Assembly (NCBI RefSeq): GCF_003576645.1
Contig: NC_044919.1
Coordinates: 233,601 to 297,600, forward strand
Source: Ipomoea triloba
Lineage: Eukaryota; Streptophyta; Magnoliopsida; Solanales; Convolvulaceae
Direction: 5' to 3'
Length of the DNA stretch: 64,000 nucleotides
A program made the translations under genes and the position numbers. Below, in pieces: positions 25,573 through 38,565 of the stretch (positions are counted from its first letter, which is position 1; each line of letters opens with the position of its first letter). Below the pieces are notes generated by a model. It worked only from the letters and a program-made list of their open reading frames with translations. It made no database searches and was not told where the DNA came from.

Positions 25573-27703
25573 CTAGGGGAGATCAGAATCTGACATGTGA
25601 CCAGACAACATTCTGTGTGATCTCGGACTCGTAACCATCAACTGACTTTCGGAGTTCATCCTCTTAGAACGTCCATATCGACTCATTTGTGGTGGCCTGA
25701 ATGAAGTAACTGACTTTCCCCTTGGTGTTCCTAAACCACAGAATTAGAATTACTGTTAGTTCTAAGACCTGCATGCAATAAAGTGCCTAGAGTAAAAGAA
25801 ACTTTTTACCTTTCTGATTGATTAATTTGAGGTCTACATTTCTGATTGATGGTGAAAGTTTCTTGGTCATGATGTCTGGAGAACTACAAACAGACTTTGT
25901 GTCATGAGTAGGTGATGGGAGCGGGTCATCTGCAATTAAAATTTCATCTCCACAAGCTGAAACATCACTTCCTGATTCAGAGTTTTCCCTGTGATGACTT
26001 GCAGTTGCTTTCTCCCTCTCTGCCACTTTATAAGCAAACATCTGGAAGGGGATTTGTGATACAGACAGTGTCTCTGAAGAGCTCCTCAAGATCCCTGCAT
26101 CGATATCACTATAGTCTAATGGTGGCATGGGTGCTTCTGGCTGTGTGAGTTCGGGGTTCATGACTATGAACCGTTTTATATAGCGAAGAATCCTGCAGAT
26201 AGACGAGAAACTAGGACGTTGGTTTGGATCACTATGCCAGCATTTCTTTGTGAAGCTGGTCATGTATTTTGGTAAAGGAAATGGAAACAGTGGCCTCTCG
26301 CCCGCCTTTATGTTTCTGCTCATTTTGTCTCCTTGGAGATGGCTGTCATCAAATGGAACTTTCCCTGTCAAAACCTCAAAGCAAATCATGCCATAACTGT
26401 ACACATCAGACTTTTCTGAGCACTTGAAGGAACTCCCACAATTCCCTGACTCTTCTTGCTCAGCTAGGACTTCTGGTGCATGCCAGATATAACTCAGTGG
26501 TCCATTTTGATTTGCATGAGGTTTTCTGGTGTGGCTAATGCCAAATCCAGAAACCTTTGCATGTAAATAGCCTTCCATGTCTGTACTTCTTCTGAGTTTG
26601 ACAAGGATGTTTGAAGGGTTTAAATTCCCATGAGGGATTTTCTTTGAGTGCAGATACTCCATACCTCTTGCAACTTGAAGCATCAGATCAATTGCAACAG
26701 GGAGAGAAAATGGAACTCTTTTCCTTGGCCCCATAACCTCTTTAATATAACTGGACAGATCCCTATTCATGAGTTCCATGATAAGGAAACACTCTTTCTT
26801 CTCATCATCTGTGAAGCCACAATACATGTGCATTATGTTGGGGTGCGCGAGCGCTAATTCATCGCAAATCTCTGAGATCAATGGCTCAATCTCACCAAAG
26901 AAGTGTCTTAAACAGAAGTTCTCCCCGAGCCACTGAACCTCCTTGTGTTGGGTCCCGTTTTCCAACCGCCTTTTCACATGGTAGTCTTTGCACCCAACTA
27001 AAGTTGAGCTAGGCAAGAGCTTGTCAGGTGATGATGGCTCCAACCTGCTCAAGTTCCTCAGGAGGAGATCAGCGAGCCGCTGATCCTGCTTTGATGAGCT
27101 CGAGGAACGACAATTTTTCTTCTCCTGGACTTTGTTTTCCAGGATCCATCTGTCTTCATTCCACACTGAACTTAGTCTGTTGCAGATATCTGAAGAAACC
27201 AGGTACTGGCTCCCAAATTTCCAACTGAACACTCTTGGATCTTTGCATTCCTTGTGATATTTCAGTGAATAAATGATCCTCTTCTTGTCTATCTCATCAT
27301 GGTCAAAACCTGACACCTCCCCAGCAATCTCAATTGCTTCAATCACAATGGGAAAGCAGCTAAGAAGGTTGTGGACATGGAATTCTATGCAGTCAGTGTT
27401 CTGATACATAGTAATGGCTTTTGCCCAGAAATCCTTCGTCTCCAGACAAAACCTAATATACATTTCACCTTCTTTAAACACCTTGAGGAGCTCTCTCAAT
27501 GGGTTCTCAACCATTTTCCACTTTAAATTCCTCTCTTCATATCTCAGATTCTGTTTCATCAACTCTGCAGTTGTATTATATGCACAATCCATCATATCTG
27601 CCAATAAACAGCATTGCCTCTGATTCACTTGCATGTAATCCTGGAAAACCATCAATGCCTTCACACTTCCTACAGCCTCTCCGATCTGCCTAAATTGCTC
27701 CAT
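25573..27703 (-). CDS. DUF1221 / protein-kinase-like protein, probable pseudokinase
   Basis: Two exons, 27703-25810 and 25730-25573, giving 683 residues. The N-terminal third is the plant DUF1221 region (starts MEQFRQIGEAVGSVKALMVF; QRQCCLLADMMDCAYN), found upstream of kinase-like domains in proteins such as At5g41730 and At1g64300. The kinase fold follows at about residues 250-540 (HPNIMHMYCGF; GMEYLHSKKIPHGNLNPSNI; KSDVYSYGMICFEVLTGKVP; CWHSDPNQRPSF). Key catalytic residues are replaced: HRD is HGN (PHGNLNPSN, about residue 358), DFG is GFG (VSGFGIS, about residue 385), and I see no VAIK lysine. So catalysis is unlikely and a scaffold or regulatory role is inferred. The C-terminal tail is Ser/Pro-rich, ends in a short second exon (GHMSDSDLP) and is probably phosphorylated. 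The gene is divergent from the transporter gene at 28600. Confidence 0.9.
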
Positions 27704-28599
27704 AACCCTTAATCACACCACAAATCTCAATCTGGAAATGGGCAAAAACAAAGATTTTGGTAAAAATTGAATCTTGATGAAACTACTCACCAATGAACGA
27801 TGGGCATAGTCAGATCAGTGAATAAAATGCAGTGCCCAGATCATTTATCAAGCAAATAGATATCTCCTTCTTTGGAAAAAAACATAGTGAAATCAAATGC
27901 ATGCACAATTTCTTCAACCAACATCTAATCTACATTTTTAGACCATGTCCCAATTGAAAACATTTCTAGAAATGTTGGTTATGTTGATGTATCAGATTTG
28001 ATGTATGAAGACATTTCTCCAAACATCTCTAAACATAATAACTAAATAAATATTAGTTTTTGAATCGCGTATAATGTATTAATGTATTACTCCAACACGT
28101 CACGCTTTTGCCTAATCTTTTATATTTCTTGATTGATTTTGTGTATCAATATACAATGTAGAAATAATACTATAATGTACTAATACACAAGTCAATTAGT
28201 ATAACGTGTAAAACATAGTGTGTGTGTATTGGTTCATGAACATAACATAAATATATAATTCAATTTATTTGTTTAAGTTAGTGCATAATTTTTATTTTTA
28301 TTTTTATTTTTTTTCGTTTTGACTAGTTTTGTTTGTGTCAAGTAGAACCTCTAAGAGACATGTATAATCTCATTTCCTGTGTATCGGCAGTGTGTAAATA
28401 AGTAAATTAGATGAATAAATGTAATATTTAGTGAAAACATGGGGGCGTAAATTTAAGCCTAGATCTGGAGAGGGGTTGTTTGCAAAATACTAAAACATTG
28501 AGGGGTCTAAACTGTGAAGTGATCTGCAAACTCTACTCCACAGATTCACACAGTCGGAGTGAGTTTACAGATTGCAAAGAGCAGTAGATCGGCGACGAG
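27704..28599. promoter_or_regulatory. Divergent intergenic promoter region (896 bp)
   Basis: This spacer separates the start codons of the minus-strand DUF1221 gene and the plus-strand nucleotide-sugar transporter gene, so both promoters must lie here. It is AT-rich. I recognise no individual motif with confidence. Confidence 0.6.
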
Positions 28600-31500
28600 A
28601 TGCGGTGGTACGTCGTCGCTTCGCTTCTCACCGTTCTCACCAGCTCGCAGGTTGTCTTCAAGCCTTCACCTCTCTTCTTATGCTGTAATTTCACTTCGTT
28701 TTCTTCTTCTGATTTTTGATCGGATTTCGGAATATATGCATTCTTCATATTCTAAATTTATGAAGTATTCGATAGTAAAATCACAGAAGCTCTTCTAAAG
28801 GATCATTTTCTGTACCTTCTAATGTTGAGGTGGATTTCGTCGCTCTGTTTGGATTTACATGTTGAATTTGCATCATTTGCTGCAGGGAATTTTGACGACT
28901 TTATCTCAAAGTAATGGAGGATATAGATATGACTATGCGACAGTTCCTTTTCTTGCTGAAGTGTTCAAGGTAATAGCTTTAAATGTTTTTGCAGCCAAAA
29001 TAGTCAGATGATTATTCTGATTTAAATGTGCTTACTTAACTTCTTTGTTAGAGAGAGGCAGAGAGGCAGAGAGGAGAGGGGTGATTTGTTTGATTTATTC
29101 TGGTTGTTCTTTATTAATGCATTGTGTTTTAAATGCAGCTTCTTATATCTAGTATCCTCCTATCAAGAGAGATGAAAAAATCACCTCCTCCAAAAATGAC
29201 CACGGAATGGAAGAGCATTCGCCTGTTCCCAATTCCATCTATCATTTACCTTATTCACAATAACATTCAATTTGCTACTTTGACCTACCTGGATACATCA
29301 ACTTACCAGATAATGGGAAACCTGAAAATTGTTACCACTGGAATATTATTCAGGTACTGCATTTTGTTTATGTATTCATCTAAGGTGTAACCTTAATCCT
29401 CTTTTCACACTGCCATTCAACTTTAAATTTGCCTCCTTTCACTGGATATTATTCCATTATGCATTTTGACCTTGATTCTTCATAAAATAGGAGATATTTG
29501 AATTTTTTAGGCTCTTTTTGAAGAGGAAGCTTTCTAATTTGCAGTGGATGGCAATTGTATTATTGGCTGTTGGAACGACCACAAGCCAGGTACTGCTGCA
29601 ATCCTTTTACCACTGTACTTCCTTTGCACTATGCTTTGTGAGCTACCCTGACCGCTTTCTAGAGACTTGAACAATAATTTGAATAAATATTACTCGTATC
29701 ACATAAAGAGGTAGTTTCAAACTAGGAATGCATATTTAAAGAGAATAGTTATCATTTTATTGAGAAAAAAAAAAAGAAAAAGAAGAAGCTGTTGTATTTA
29801 GAAAATGTGTTTTGACTTTAATGTGATCTTTCATCAATAGCATTAGAATGTGAGTTGACATATGTGAAAATTTTCATGAGTCTATTCGATTTTCAATTTC
29901 TCCCACCCTTTTTTGGGGGGGATTGGGGTAGGGAAGGTGTACGAGTATATCAGTTGTGGATGGGGATTCATACTAGGCTTCAACCTTGTATGGAGCTCAT
30001 GACGTTTCAAACCTCTTTATCTATGCAGTTGTTTCTTTCTGAATACATTATGCATGCCTCTAGCTTAATTTAGCAACTCAAGAAATATAAGACATAAATA
30101 CATAATTGTTCTGACAATGGCTTGTTTATTTTGTATTGATATAGGTGAAAGGCTGTGGAGAGGCTTCTTGCAATTCAATGTTTACATCACCCATTCAGGG
30201 ATATATGTTGGGGGTGTTGTCTGCTTGTCTTTCAGCCTTGGCCGGTGTTTACACTGAATTCTTGATGAAAAAGAACAATGACAGTTTATACTGGCAGAAT
30301 GTCCAATTATATACGTAAGTTCCTTATATGATGAAATGCAGTGTACTCCATATAATAGTGAATGGGCATGTTTAGTCAACCTTAATTGATGTATTAGTTT
30401 AATATTATCCATTTATCCATGTATTACATACAACTATTGTGACTCTTTCCATCACCCATTGCTTAAAGGGAAAAAGGCACAAAGTCTAAAAAAAAAACAA
30501 GGGTTGATGACTTAGTAAGATGATCAAATTGCATTATATTGCTACAGGCCTGTGAACCATAGATCAGCTTATTGATCCAAAATAGTATATTTTATTTTCA
30601 GATTTGGCTCAATATTCAACATGGGACGACTTCTCCTTGATGATTTCAAAAGTGGATTTGAAAAAGGTGCATGGTGGCAACGCGTTTTTAATGGGTACAG
30701 TATTACAACATGGTTGGTGGTTTTGAATCTGGGAACTACTGGGCTTCTTGTATCATGGTTAATGAAGTTTGCTGACAATATTGTGAAGGTATGATCCCTT
30801 TTTTTTTTTTTTTTTTTTTCTCTTTCCTTGTTTTCTTTAGAGCTTAGACTGCTTCCTGCTTTCTTATTTGAGATTGGCTTTGTGGTAAAAGGGCTAACGG
30901 CTTCTCTATGAAGCCAGGGATCCTAAGATTGATTATCCCGTAACCCTTTGGGACCAAGTTTACAATTCTTTGAAGTCAGTCTATTTGCTTTCTCATTCTT
31001 ATGCTAATTCTAGCTATTTTTGCTCCTGGCCTTGTGTCTTTTATGATAATTGGAATGAGAAATGAAGGGGAAAGTCTGGTTCCTAAAGAAAAGTATTTGC
31101 TGTATGTCAAATACTTATTGAGATGACACTCTTTAGTTTTCTATTTTCAAAGTTACACAGAATTAATAGTGCCCTTTCGCCCTAGTATTTACATCAGAGT
31201 TCAGTGAACAAATCATTGTTTGTGTCAGAATAACATGAACTTGGTCGAGAAGTTTTCATGTGATGATTATAAGCTGCTGCTTTATCCTAATTTTAAAATT
31301 TCTACCAAATATAAAGTGGAGATTTTGCATGTTCTTTTTCCCTTGAAGGTATACTCCACATCTATGGCAATGCTTTTAACAATGTTATTATCAGTGGCCC
31401 TATTCGATTTCAAGCCAACAGTGCAAGTAAGCTTACTTTATTCTTTTTCATTTTTCCTTCCCTTGTATTGCTCCTCAACTTCAACCTTGAACATAGCATA

Positions 31501-31932
31501 TGCACGTATTTCAATAACTTATTTCATCTGCCAAAATTTCTATTTACTACCCTTTAATATTTTTGAAACATTGGAAGAACAATAATTTAAATAATTTTTT
31601 CTTTTAAAGAAAAGGATTGAGAATTACATATAGTTTCCCTCCTGCAGCTTTGAGCTTCTGACTTTCTGAGTATATAACATTAATTAATGTCTGATAAAAT
31701 ATTTTCAGATCATGATTTCTGTGGACAGAATACTTCGTATTGATTGTTACTACTAATGCATATTGTATTTATCTTGTTTCCATTGCAGCTGTTTTTGGGT
31801 ATTGTTATCTGCATGATGTCACTACATATGTATTTTGCTCCTCCTAACACGCTAGTGGATTTGCCTTTGACAACAAAAGATGCCCCAGAGAACTTGACTG
31901 AAGCTTCTGTCGATCGAAGAACAGTTTCGTGA
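28600..31932 (+). CDS. CMP-sialic acid transporter 1-like Golgi nucleotide-sugar transporter
   Basis: Eight exons: 28600-28650, 28886-28969, 29139-29353, 29511-29589, 30145-30314, 30602-30788, 31349-31426 and 31789-31932, giving 335 residues. The family (NST, drug/metabolite transporter superfamily) has about ten membrane spans and exchanges nucleotide sugars for nucleoside monophosphates in the Golgi. The protein agrees closely along its length with Arabidopsis At5g41760: MRWYVVASLLTVLTSSQ, DYATVPFLAEVFK, TYQIMGNLKIVTTGILFR, VKGCGEASCNSMF, VYSTSMAMLLTMLLSVALFD. The GILTTLSQSNGGY and QIMGNLK blocks are typical of the CMP-sialic-acid/UDP-galactose transporter branch. Plants have little or no sialic acid, so the true substrate may differ (CMP-Kdo or a UDP-sugar are possibilities). 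The first ATG gives the conserved N-terminus. Confidence 0.94.
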
Positions 31933-33919
31933 TGTATAGTGCACACTTAAGTGATAATATATCTCCATATCAGCATGAAGTTTTAGCTCCAATCTAGGTT
32001 TAACTTCTTAAACAGACATCTATAGATTCACATTCAATTATTGACATTGACATTCACCACTTACAAATCAACAGGGTAGGTCTCCCCCAGGGAAAAGATA
32101 GTTGTATGGTAGTTGGAGTGGGTTTTTTTTCTGTGTAAAATAACTTGACCCTGCTTCAACAAAATCGCAATTATAAGAGTAGCCTCATAAAAGTATTATG
32201 CATTCAGTTACTCAATTGCACGGTACACGAATGTGGTTGATCTGTGGTGGTCCTTAATATACTGCTCATTTGCTTAAATGTTAGAGAGGGCAACAGAGAG
32301 ACAGAATCTGCAGAACAGGAAGGTCTGGTCCCTACACAACAGTTACTATTACATTGATTACAGCTGTTTTCCTGCTACCACTTTTCATTTTAATATTTTC
32401 ATTGAATCCTTGTGTGTGATACCTTTTCTTCTTTGGAATCTTTAAGGAAAGGCATTAAGTTAGACGAGTGCTGGATTTCTTTGTTTTCGGTCTGTTGATA
32501 TTAATGGTTATTGTAGATGAACATACATACAGCTTCATTTCATTATTTAATTCAAATTCTGCAATTCTTGAAAACATAACAATCTTTTTTCTCATCTTGC
32601 AATGGAAAGAAAGAAAGAAAGAGTGGCTGAGGATTTGTTGTTGTGCAGAGTTGTAAGTATTATTTGGCAGAAATTATTGGCATGAGAGAGAGCTAAACAT
32701 TGTTAGAGAATCTTGTGAGGATATGTGTGCAGTGACTGCCACCTTCAACTGCCGACAATGGTGGGCAATGGGAAGCCACCATTTGTGGTGTTCAACATAT
32801 ACCAAAACTAGGTACTGCTGTGCTGATGACTGCATTATTATTTTCATTATGTGAAGTAGTGGCAGCAAATGAATGGCCACCAAAATGTGGTGTTCTTTTG
32901 AGAACTATTGAATGCCTGCCTGCCATGTCCAAATTGGTCGCCCCCATCAAAGATAGATGACTTGTGGCCTGTGGGGTTGTGGCAGGTGAGACATCATCAA
33001 CTAAAATTTCCATGACATTCAATGTTCCTAGCCCTCTTCTTGTTCATATGGTTTTCTGGTACATTTCTGGACACTGATCTATGGTTTTATTGTTGACTTA
33101 AACAGTAGTTTCTTGATATGTGGCTAACATTTAAGGGAAGCTATTTATTCAATTATTAGTTCGACAAATAATCATATTTTTTTATCTGATTAACAAACTC
33201 AGTCAAGTGTAATTGTTGTATGAGGGTGTTAGGGGCAATTAAGAATATACTCAATCTTAATCTACAAGAAATTATATTTGTTGAAGACATTTAAGGATGA
33301 TTTGACACCCACTTTTGTTGTCAACCTTAAGGGGCTATGTGCATAAGTGCTTATATTCAAATAATCTTTCAATAATCAAAGCAAATCATGATTATGATTC
33401 ATGTAAAACAAGTACATTTTTCAATAATAAGAAAAATAAAAAAAATATATTGGTGCATAATCCATTGCATATATATATTATATTGACCATCTATCGTTAA
33501 AGTCGCTCTTAAATTCGATCTTCAGTTACAGTTTGTGCAGGACTTGTTCTTACGCCATTTTTTGCGTAACTCTCTATATATATTTTCTCACTTCTTCCTC
33601 CTCTCCATTGTATACTTACATTTTTAATTAAAACAAACCATGATTATAAATTTATGATCTTATATTACAGTCTTTCTGAATATGTACGCTTAAGTTATTT
33701 TTCTTTAAAAAATGTATTAGGAAAAAACAATCCCGACTCTCGAAATTATAAAGCTGAGCGACACATTGGCCTGACCATAAATAACAGAGTTGGATACCAA
33801 CATCACCTAAACCACATTGCAAGGGAATATAAAATTGAAAGAAACACACTTTGGGTATTTTCAAACGTTACATTATTCCTCAACCTCCTCGGCAATGCAT
33901 GCTTGTCCTTTACTACTAG
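31933..33919. other. Intergenic region, includes the CRF-leader copy
   Basis: Transporter 3' flank followed by AT-rich DNA. The only non-random structure I see is the segment at about 33465-33602 that matches the CRF 5' leader in inverted orientation (listed separately). Confidence 0.5.
33465..33602 (+). repeat. Inverted copy of the CRF 5' leader
   Basis: This segment matches the reverse complement of 39535-39665 with about 90% identity outside one insertion of about 15 bases. It includes a perfectly conserved block of about 35 bases around 33540-33574 that contains the 6-bp inverted repeat TTACGC...GCGTAA. A one-base length difference near 33540 breaks any shared reading frame, so the similarity is not protein-coding. 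Confidence 0.75.
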
Positions 33920-33927
33920 TATAAATA
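33920..33927 (+). promoter_or_regulatory. TATA box of the DUF7722-like gene
   Basis: TATAAATA lies 87 bp upstream of the ATG at 34007, a normal position for a plant core promoter. Confidence 0.55.
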
Positions 33928-34006
33928 GGCAAACAACCCAGCTAGCTTCTTAGTTTTACCAAGCAGAGCAGCCATCTTTAGACATACATATATACACAAA
34001 ACTTGA

Positions 34007-34279
34007 ATGAGTGGTGGTGGAATGGAGTCCATGGCACGGCCAACGCCACCTAGCATGGGCGGTGGCGGTGATAGTGGCGGAAATGGAAGGGAGCGGTGCG
34101 GACACGTGGGGTTTCAGATGCCCTTGCACTACCCGAGGTACACGCGGTCGGAATACGAAACCATGCCGGAGTGGAAGCTGGACTGCCTGCTCACCGAGTA
34201 CGGTCTGCCTATCCAGGGAGATGTCAGCCACAAAAGAAAGTTTGCCATGGGAGCTTTTCTTTGGTCCTTTTCATCTTAA
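34007..34279 (+). CDS. Small DUF7722-like protein
   Basis: A single-exon gene of 90 residues. The N-terminal third is Gly/Pro/Ser-rich and of low complexity. The C-terminal part carries the family-like core VGFQMPLHYPRYTRSEYETM, PEWKLDCLLTEYGLP and KRKFAMGAFLW. Function is unknown. Arabidopsis has a similar small gene beside the CMP-sialic acid transporter 1 gene (At5g41761, recalled), and here too it lies next to that transporter. The start is the first ATG after a good TATA box. No signal peptide or membrane span is seen. The last few residues (SFSS) could instead be intron read-through, but I see no better exon. Confidence 0.75.
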   Translation: MSGGGMESMARPTPPSMGGGGDSGGNGRERCGHVGFQMPLHYPRYTRSEYETMPEWKLDCLLTEYGLPIQGDVSHKRKFAMGAFLWSFSS

Positions 34280-35097
34280 TTATATTCACTTTGCCATCTT
34301 ATTTCTATGTTTCATAATAAAATCCCATATATATATATAGTAAGAAACATCCTTAAATGATGTGTAGTGTTGATTTAGGTATGTATGTTTAACGTTGGTT
34401 TGATGCGTGAAGAATTGAAGTTTTCTTCAATTTGATCAAGCTAAGAATTCTGTATTTCAAAGAAAAAATATGTATGTTCGTTCAAGAATATTCTGATCTC
34501 CTTTAATTTTCTAGACTTAAAAAATAGTTCACGGTGAAGATGGCAAAGCGGACGGTGAGACGCGTATGATGAAGATGAAGGGAGTTTTTGTTTGTTAAAA
34601 TAAGTGAATTCTTAGTCCACGAAGGCATTACAATTATATATATATCATGGGGAAGTCCGAAAACTAAAGAGATAGAATCTTGTGGAGTTCAATTCTTAGG
34701 TAGGTTGCTTGCGACAACTTAAACATGCAATGCTGCCTGCAAATGTTTATGAATCAAACAACAAAACATTGTCTATACAGAGTAGAGTGCACAGACAACA
34801 TCGGAAAACAGGGACAAGAAATACACCAAAAGAATCATGCATTGCTTATTTCATCATTCTTGCCCCAACAGGCCTTAGCTTCTACGTAGTATATTATATT
34901 GCTATTTTGTATTGAAAAGAATGGGTACAAGAGAGAGAGGCCGGCATCCAAATACAAATTGCTTGTTTTGCCTAATAATAGTAATTTGGCTTTCTTGATT
35001 AGTTGTTTGTTTCTGTATGTCGTTCAACCAGAGTGTAATGTAAGGTATATCCATATCCCAAACTCGTCCTCACTGCTGAGGTTGTTGAGTTACGTTG
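34280..35097. other. Convergent 3' spacer
   Basis: Lies between the 3' ends of the DUF7722-like gene (plus) and the MTM1-like gene (minus). AT-rich with no gene signal. Confidence 0.5.
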
Positions 35098-37638
35098 TCA
35101 GTGTATATATCTGTTGTGCAATGTATATTTCACTACCTCGTAGAAGGAAACCACGATTCCAACTGAAGGACCAGCTCGAGCGACTCTTGGCCCCACTCCA
35201 GTGAACAATCCTTTCATACCTCCATCCCTAGTTCATAAACAAGTAGTCGTTACCATTAGTACGTGAGATAGAGATAGAGAGCAAGCAGTACGCTATGTTT
35301 CTGCGGGGAACAAAAGAATAGCCAAGATATACCTCCAGATTTCGATCAATGTTCTTCTGGTTGTCATCTTCAGTGCTCGCTCAGGATCATTCTGAGAATC
35401 CAAAGTAATAGCATATTGTCTTAACAATGTCCTCTGTTTTAAATGATCCAACCTTTCTTGTTGTTCTTTGTTTCTCAACATCGTTTTTTAAAGACATCAA
35501 TAAAATACAAAGATACGGACCTCTATTTGCCTCCGGGTCCTTGCCACGTCTAAAGGGCATGTAACAGCAGCAGCAAGGCTCCCTGCAACGAATCCACCAC
35601 AGAAGTTTGCGCCCAGGATACTGCCTGCACTTGCTTCATTGCTCGTAAGACCTAACACTTTTCTCCTAACCTACGTAATAATATTTAGCAAGGATCATGT
35701 TACAATATAAACCTGTGGAGTAGATTTGCCAAACAAAGAGCAAGGCTTTTGACACTTACTGGCTCAAGAGTTCCCCAGCAAATTGCAGAGAAAGGGACAT
35801 CACGGGCAAGTTGTGCCCCTAGCCCAGTCCACAGAGTGCGGTACACTTGAATTGCTACCCATGAGGGGAGAAAAAATGACACAGTTAAAAAGTCGGACAT
35901 GGCAATAATCAACAAGTTAGGATGATTAGTTCATTATTAGATGATTAATATTACGGAGGAGAAAACTTACAATGTTGATGGCCATTTGCACTTCTGACAG
36001 GCGAAATGATCCCAACCAATGTCTTCAACACTCCTGGAGGCTTCACACCATTAGGGATATCTCTGAAAGCCTGCAATTAAATGAAGCAAAATTTAGCAAA
36101 TCGTTCCATCTAGAGATTCGATTTCAATGCTGTAATTCTGTAAAAGGAGTTTGCTCATACAAAAACTAAATAAGCAAAGCAAAACAGGTGCCTACCTGCA
36201 TACGTGTTCGGGCAAGCTCAACTGGGTAACAAGTGATGCAGGCTACTGACCTTGCCAAGGATCCAGCAACTAAGGGTATATATGGTGTTACTATAGGTGC
36301 ACCATGCAAAGTATACTCTTCCATAGAATTTCGGAAAATGTCATATAAAGGCAAGTAGATCCCCACCTGAATGAAATTCATTTAACTATGAACTTATTAC
36401 CATATACATCATAGAAAGAACCTGGAAAAACCCTTCATGGTGCAAGGGAATACTAGAAACAATCCTGTTAAGGAGAGAACTTACAGAAGGAATTGCCAAT
36501 GCTAAACTTGCCATTGTACCTCTCCACAATCTAGGGAATCCTTCCTGCAAGGTCCAATTAGGTTACAGAGCTGATATATATTTAGTCCTACTCTAACAAC
36601 TGGAAACACATTAATTACTGCAGAATGAATGCAATCACAAAAATCAAACTTGTAGGCAATAACAAATGGTGATCAAGCATATCATCCACGAATTCCAGGA
36701 AAAACAAAGACTCAACTTCACTGATAAATCATACAACGTAACTTTAGCTTCTTACAATTGAGAATGATATCATAAAAATTACTAACCTGACGTATTACTT
36801 TAGAGAGGACATCCATTGTTCCTTTGTACCGCGTAGAATCTGGGGGGCACGAAATCTCAGTTCTAAAAACTGCAGCATTTGTGCAGGAGTTACACTTCAG
36901 ATCCAACATCTATACAAAATTCCAGCAGCTTATAATTATACACAAACAATACCAGTCCCTAACTAACTTTGAAGAAAATCCTAAGTATCAAAACAGAATG
37001 GACTTTGTAGTTGAACTCCAACATATTCAAAACAGCACAAAAAGCTGCAAACTTACAGTATGCCCTCCAAAAGACCCCATCCTACAAATGCCATCATAGG
37101 GGACACCAGCAGCCTGAGCTTGCAACCTTGTCTGAAAGATAGTAAAGAGAAGCACATTCGATACAATTAAGTATTGAAATACTATGACAGACAACAAATA
37201 AATAAACAAAACTCCTAAAATCTCAATTTGGAATAATTAAAGTTTGCAGCTTTTTAATGGCAAACCTGATAAGCTGAGCTGAGATCAGCTTTCCGAATTA
37301 AAACATTATAGAATTCCCAAAGAAAACCAAATAATAATAAAATACAATCTATTAGTTATCGTAGGAAAATGAAGAATTAATTGAATATGGCGCCAAGCTA
37401 CCTTGGCGACATCAAGAGGGTTGACGAGGATTGCGGAGACAACAGCGGCACCGGCGGCGGAAAATGCCCTCTCCACAAAACCTAAATCCACATCCGAATT
37501 GGCATGCTGAGACTGCTGAGCTTCACCATTCGCCATCGCGGCGGGGGAGCTCCTATCCAAGTCCACGGCGGTTGCAGTTCTGGTTGCTCCTATCCATGAA
37601 GGCAGCCCCTGCTTCGTCGACGATGATCCAACCACCAT
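35098..37638 (-). CDS. Mitochondrial carrier, MTM1-like (manganese tracking factor for mitochondrial SOD2)
   Basis: Ten exons: 37638-37402, 37131-37057, 36909-36787, 36544-36485, 36366-36196, 36070-35971, 35845-35760, 35670-35521, 35391-35333 and 35227-35098, giving 396 residues. MTM1 carriers sit in the mitochondrial inner membrane and are needed for manganese activation of SOD2, possibly through pyridoxal phosphate or iron homeostasis. The three carrier signatures are PLDVAK, PVELAR and PLDVAR. FSAAGAAVVSAILVNPLDVA, TGLGAQLARDVPFSAICWGT and GPSVGIVVSFYEVVKYTLH are characteristic of this branch (At4g27940, At2g46320). I start at the Met of MVVGSSSTKQG; an in-frame Met at 37854 would add about 72 atypical residues. 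The exon 7 acceptor is ambiguous: 35845 or 35854, a 9-bp difference that keeps frame. The exon 8 donor is GTCCGT, a weak but valid site. Confidence 0.93.
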
Positions 37639-38565
37639 AAAAGAATCCAATTTTACCGAAAAAATCTCTAATTTTAGGGTTTTCTTCCAGAAGAATAATA
37701 TTGCATGGAGAAATAGAGGATGGGGAGGGATGCGATTCGTGGCGTTCAAAAGAGGCAGCCAAACGTCAGACGTTAACGGCGCCAAGAGACCGCGTGGCTG
37801 TGAAAATTCATGACTCCAAACAAATTGGGTTCCGACAATGACATCATCGCCCACGTAATTCCGAAGCTTCCATAATACTCCACATTAAAATATTATATGG
37901 GCTCAACAATGTCGGCCTAATTACCAACTCATTCAATTTTTGCTTCAACAATTATTTTTGCTCCCGCTTGGGCCTATCAACAACATTCGCTGAGTTCAGT
38001 GACCTTATACCCAGGCCCATTGGGCCTAGCATAGAAGAGTGGGGCAATTTATATAGTGACTCTGGTTCAATATACAGAATATAGTGACTCTGATACAATA
38101 TACAAAATTTGACTTCAAAAAAGTACAGAATTCATGTTTGCACATAATTATTTAGACACTTATACAGTTGATATAATAACGCTTCATTATATCATGTTCA
38201 TTATAAAGCTAAGCTAAGTGCATTAGTTGGGGTTGTCTTGGTTCGTTTAGGCTTCTATATGCTGATTGAATGACTTTGTTTGATCATAATTGATTCAATA
38301 AAACTCGGTGCAAGTATGAGGTACAGACCAACACATTTTATTCTTCTCCAACTTACATGCATCTTCAACAAAGAAAAGCTTAGTAGCTAGTCTAATTAAA
38401 GATTAGTGGCTACACACTACATATGTACTACAACACTAGATTGTCTAGGTCTCTAAATTAAAAGGAAGCTGTGATGCAAAAATAAATAAATAAATAAATA
38501 AATAAATACTAGCTTTTTGCCCCAACAAAAACATTGTTGAGTTTTCATGTACAAAGTTAGCTAGC
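37639..38565. other. Intergenic: MTM1-like promoter and CRF 3' flank
   Basis: AT-rich spacer. A tandem AAAT microsatellite lies at about 38481-38507. No gene signal. Confidence 0.5.

Noticed and set aside
30870..30990. tRNA/SINE-like phrase in a transporter intron
   Set aside because: An A-box-like TGGTAAAAGGG is present but there is no acceptable B box; no cloverleaf can be drawn.
32792..33022. 76-codon minus-strand frame between the transporter and DUF7722 genes
   Set aside because: Composition and lack of similarity suggest chance; no promoter or splice context.
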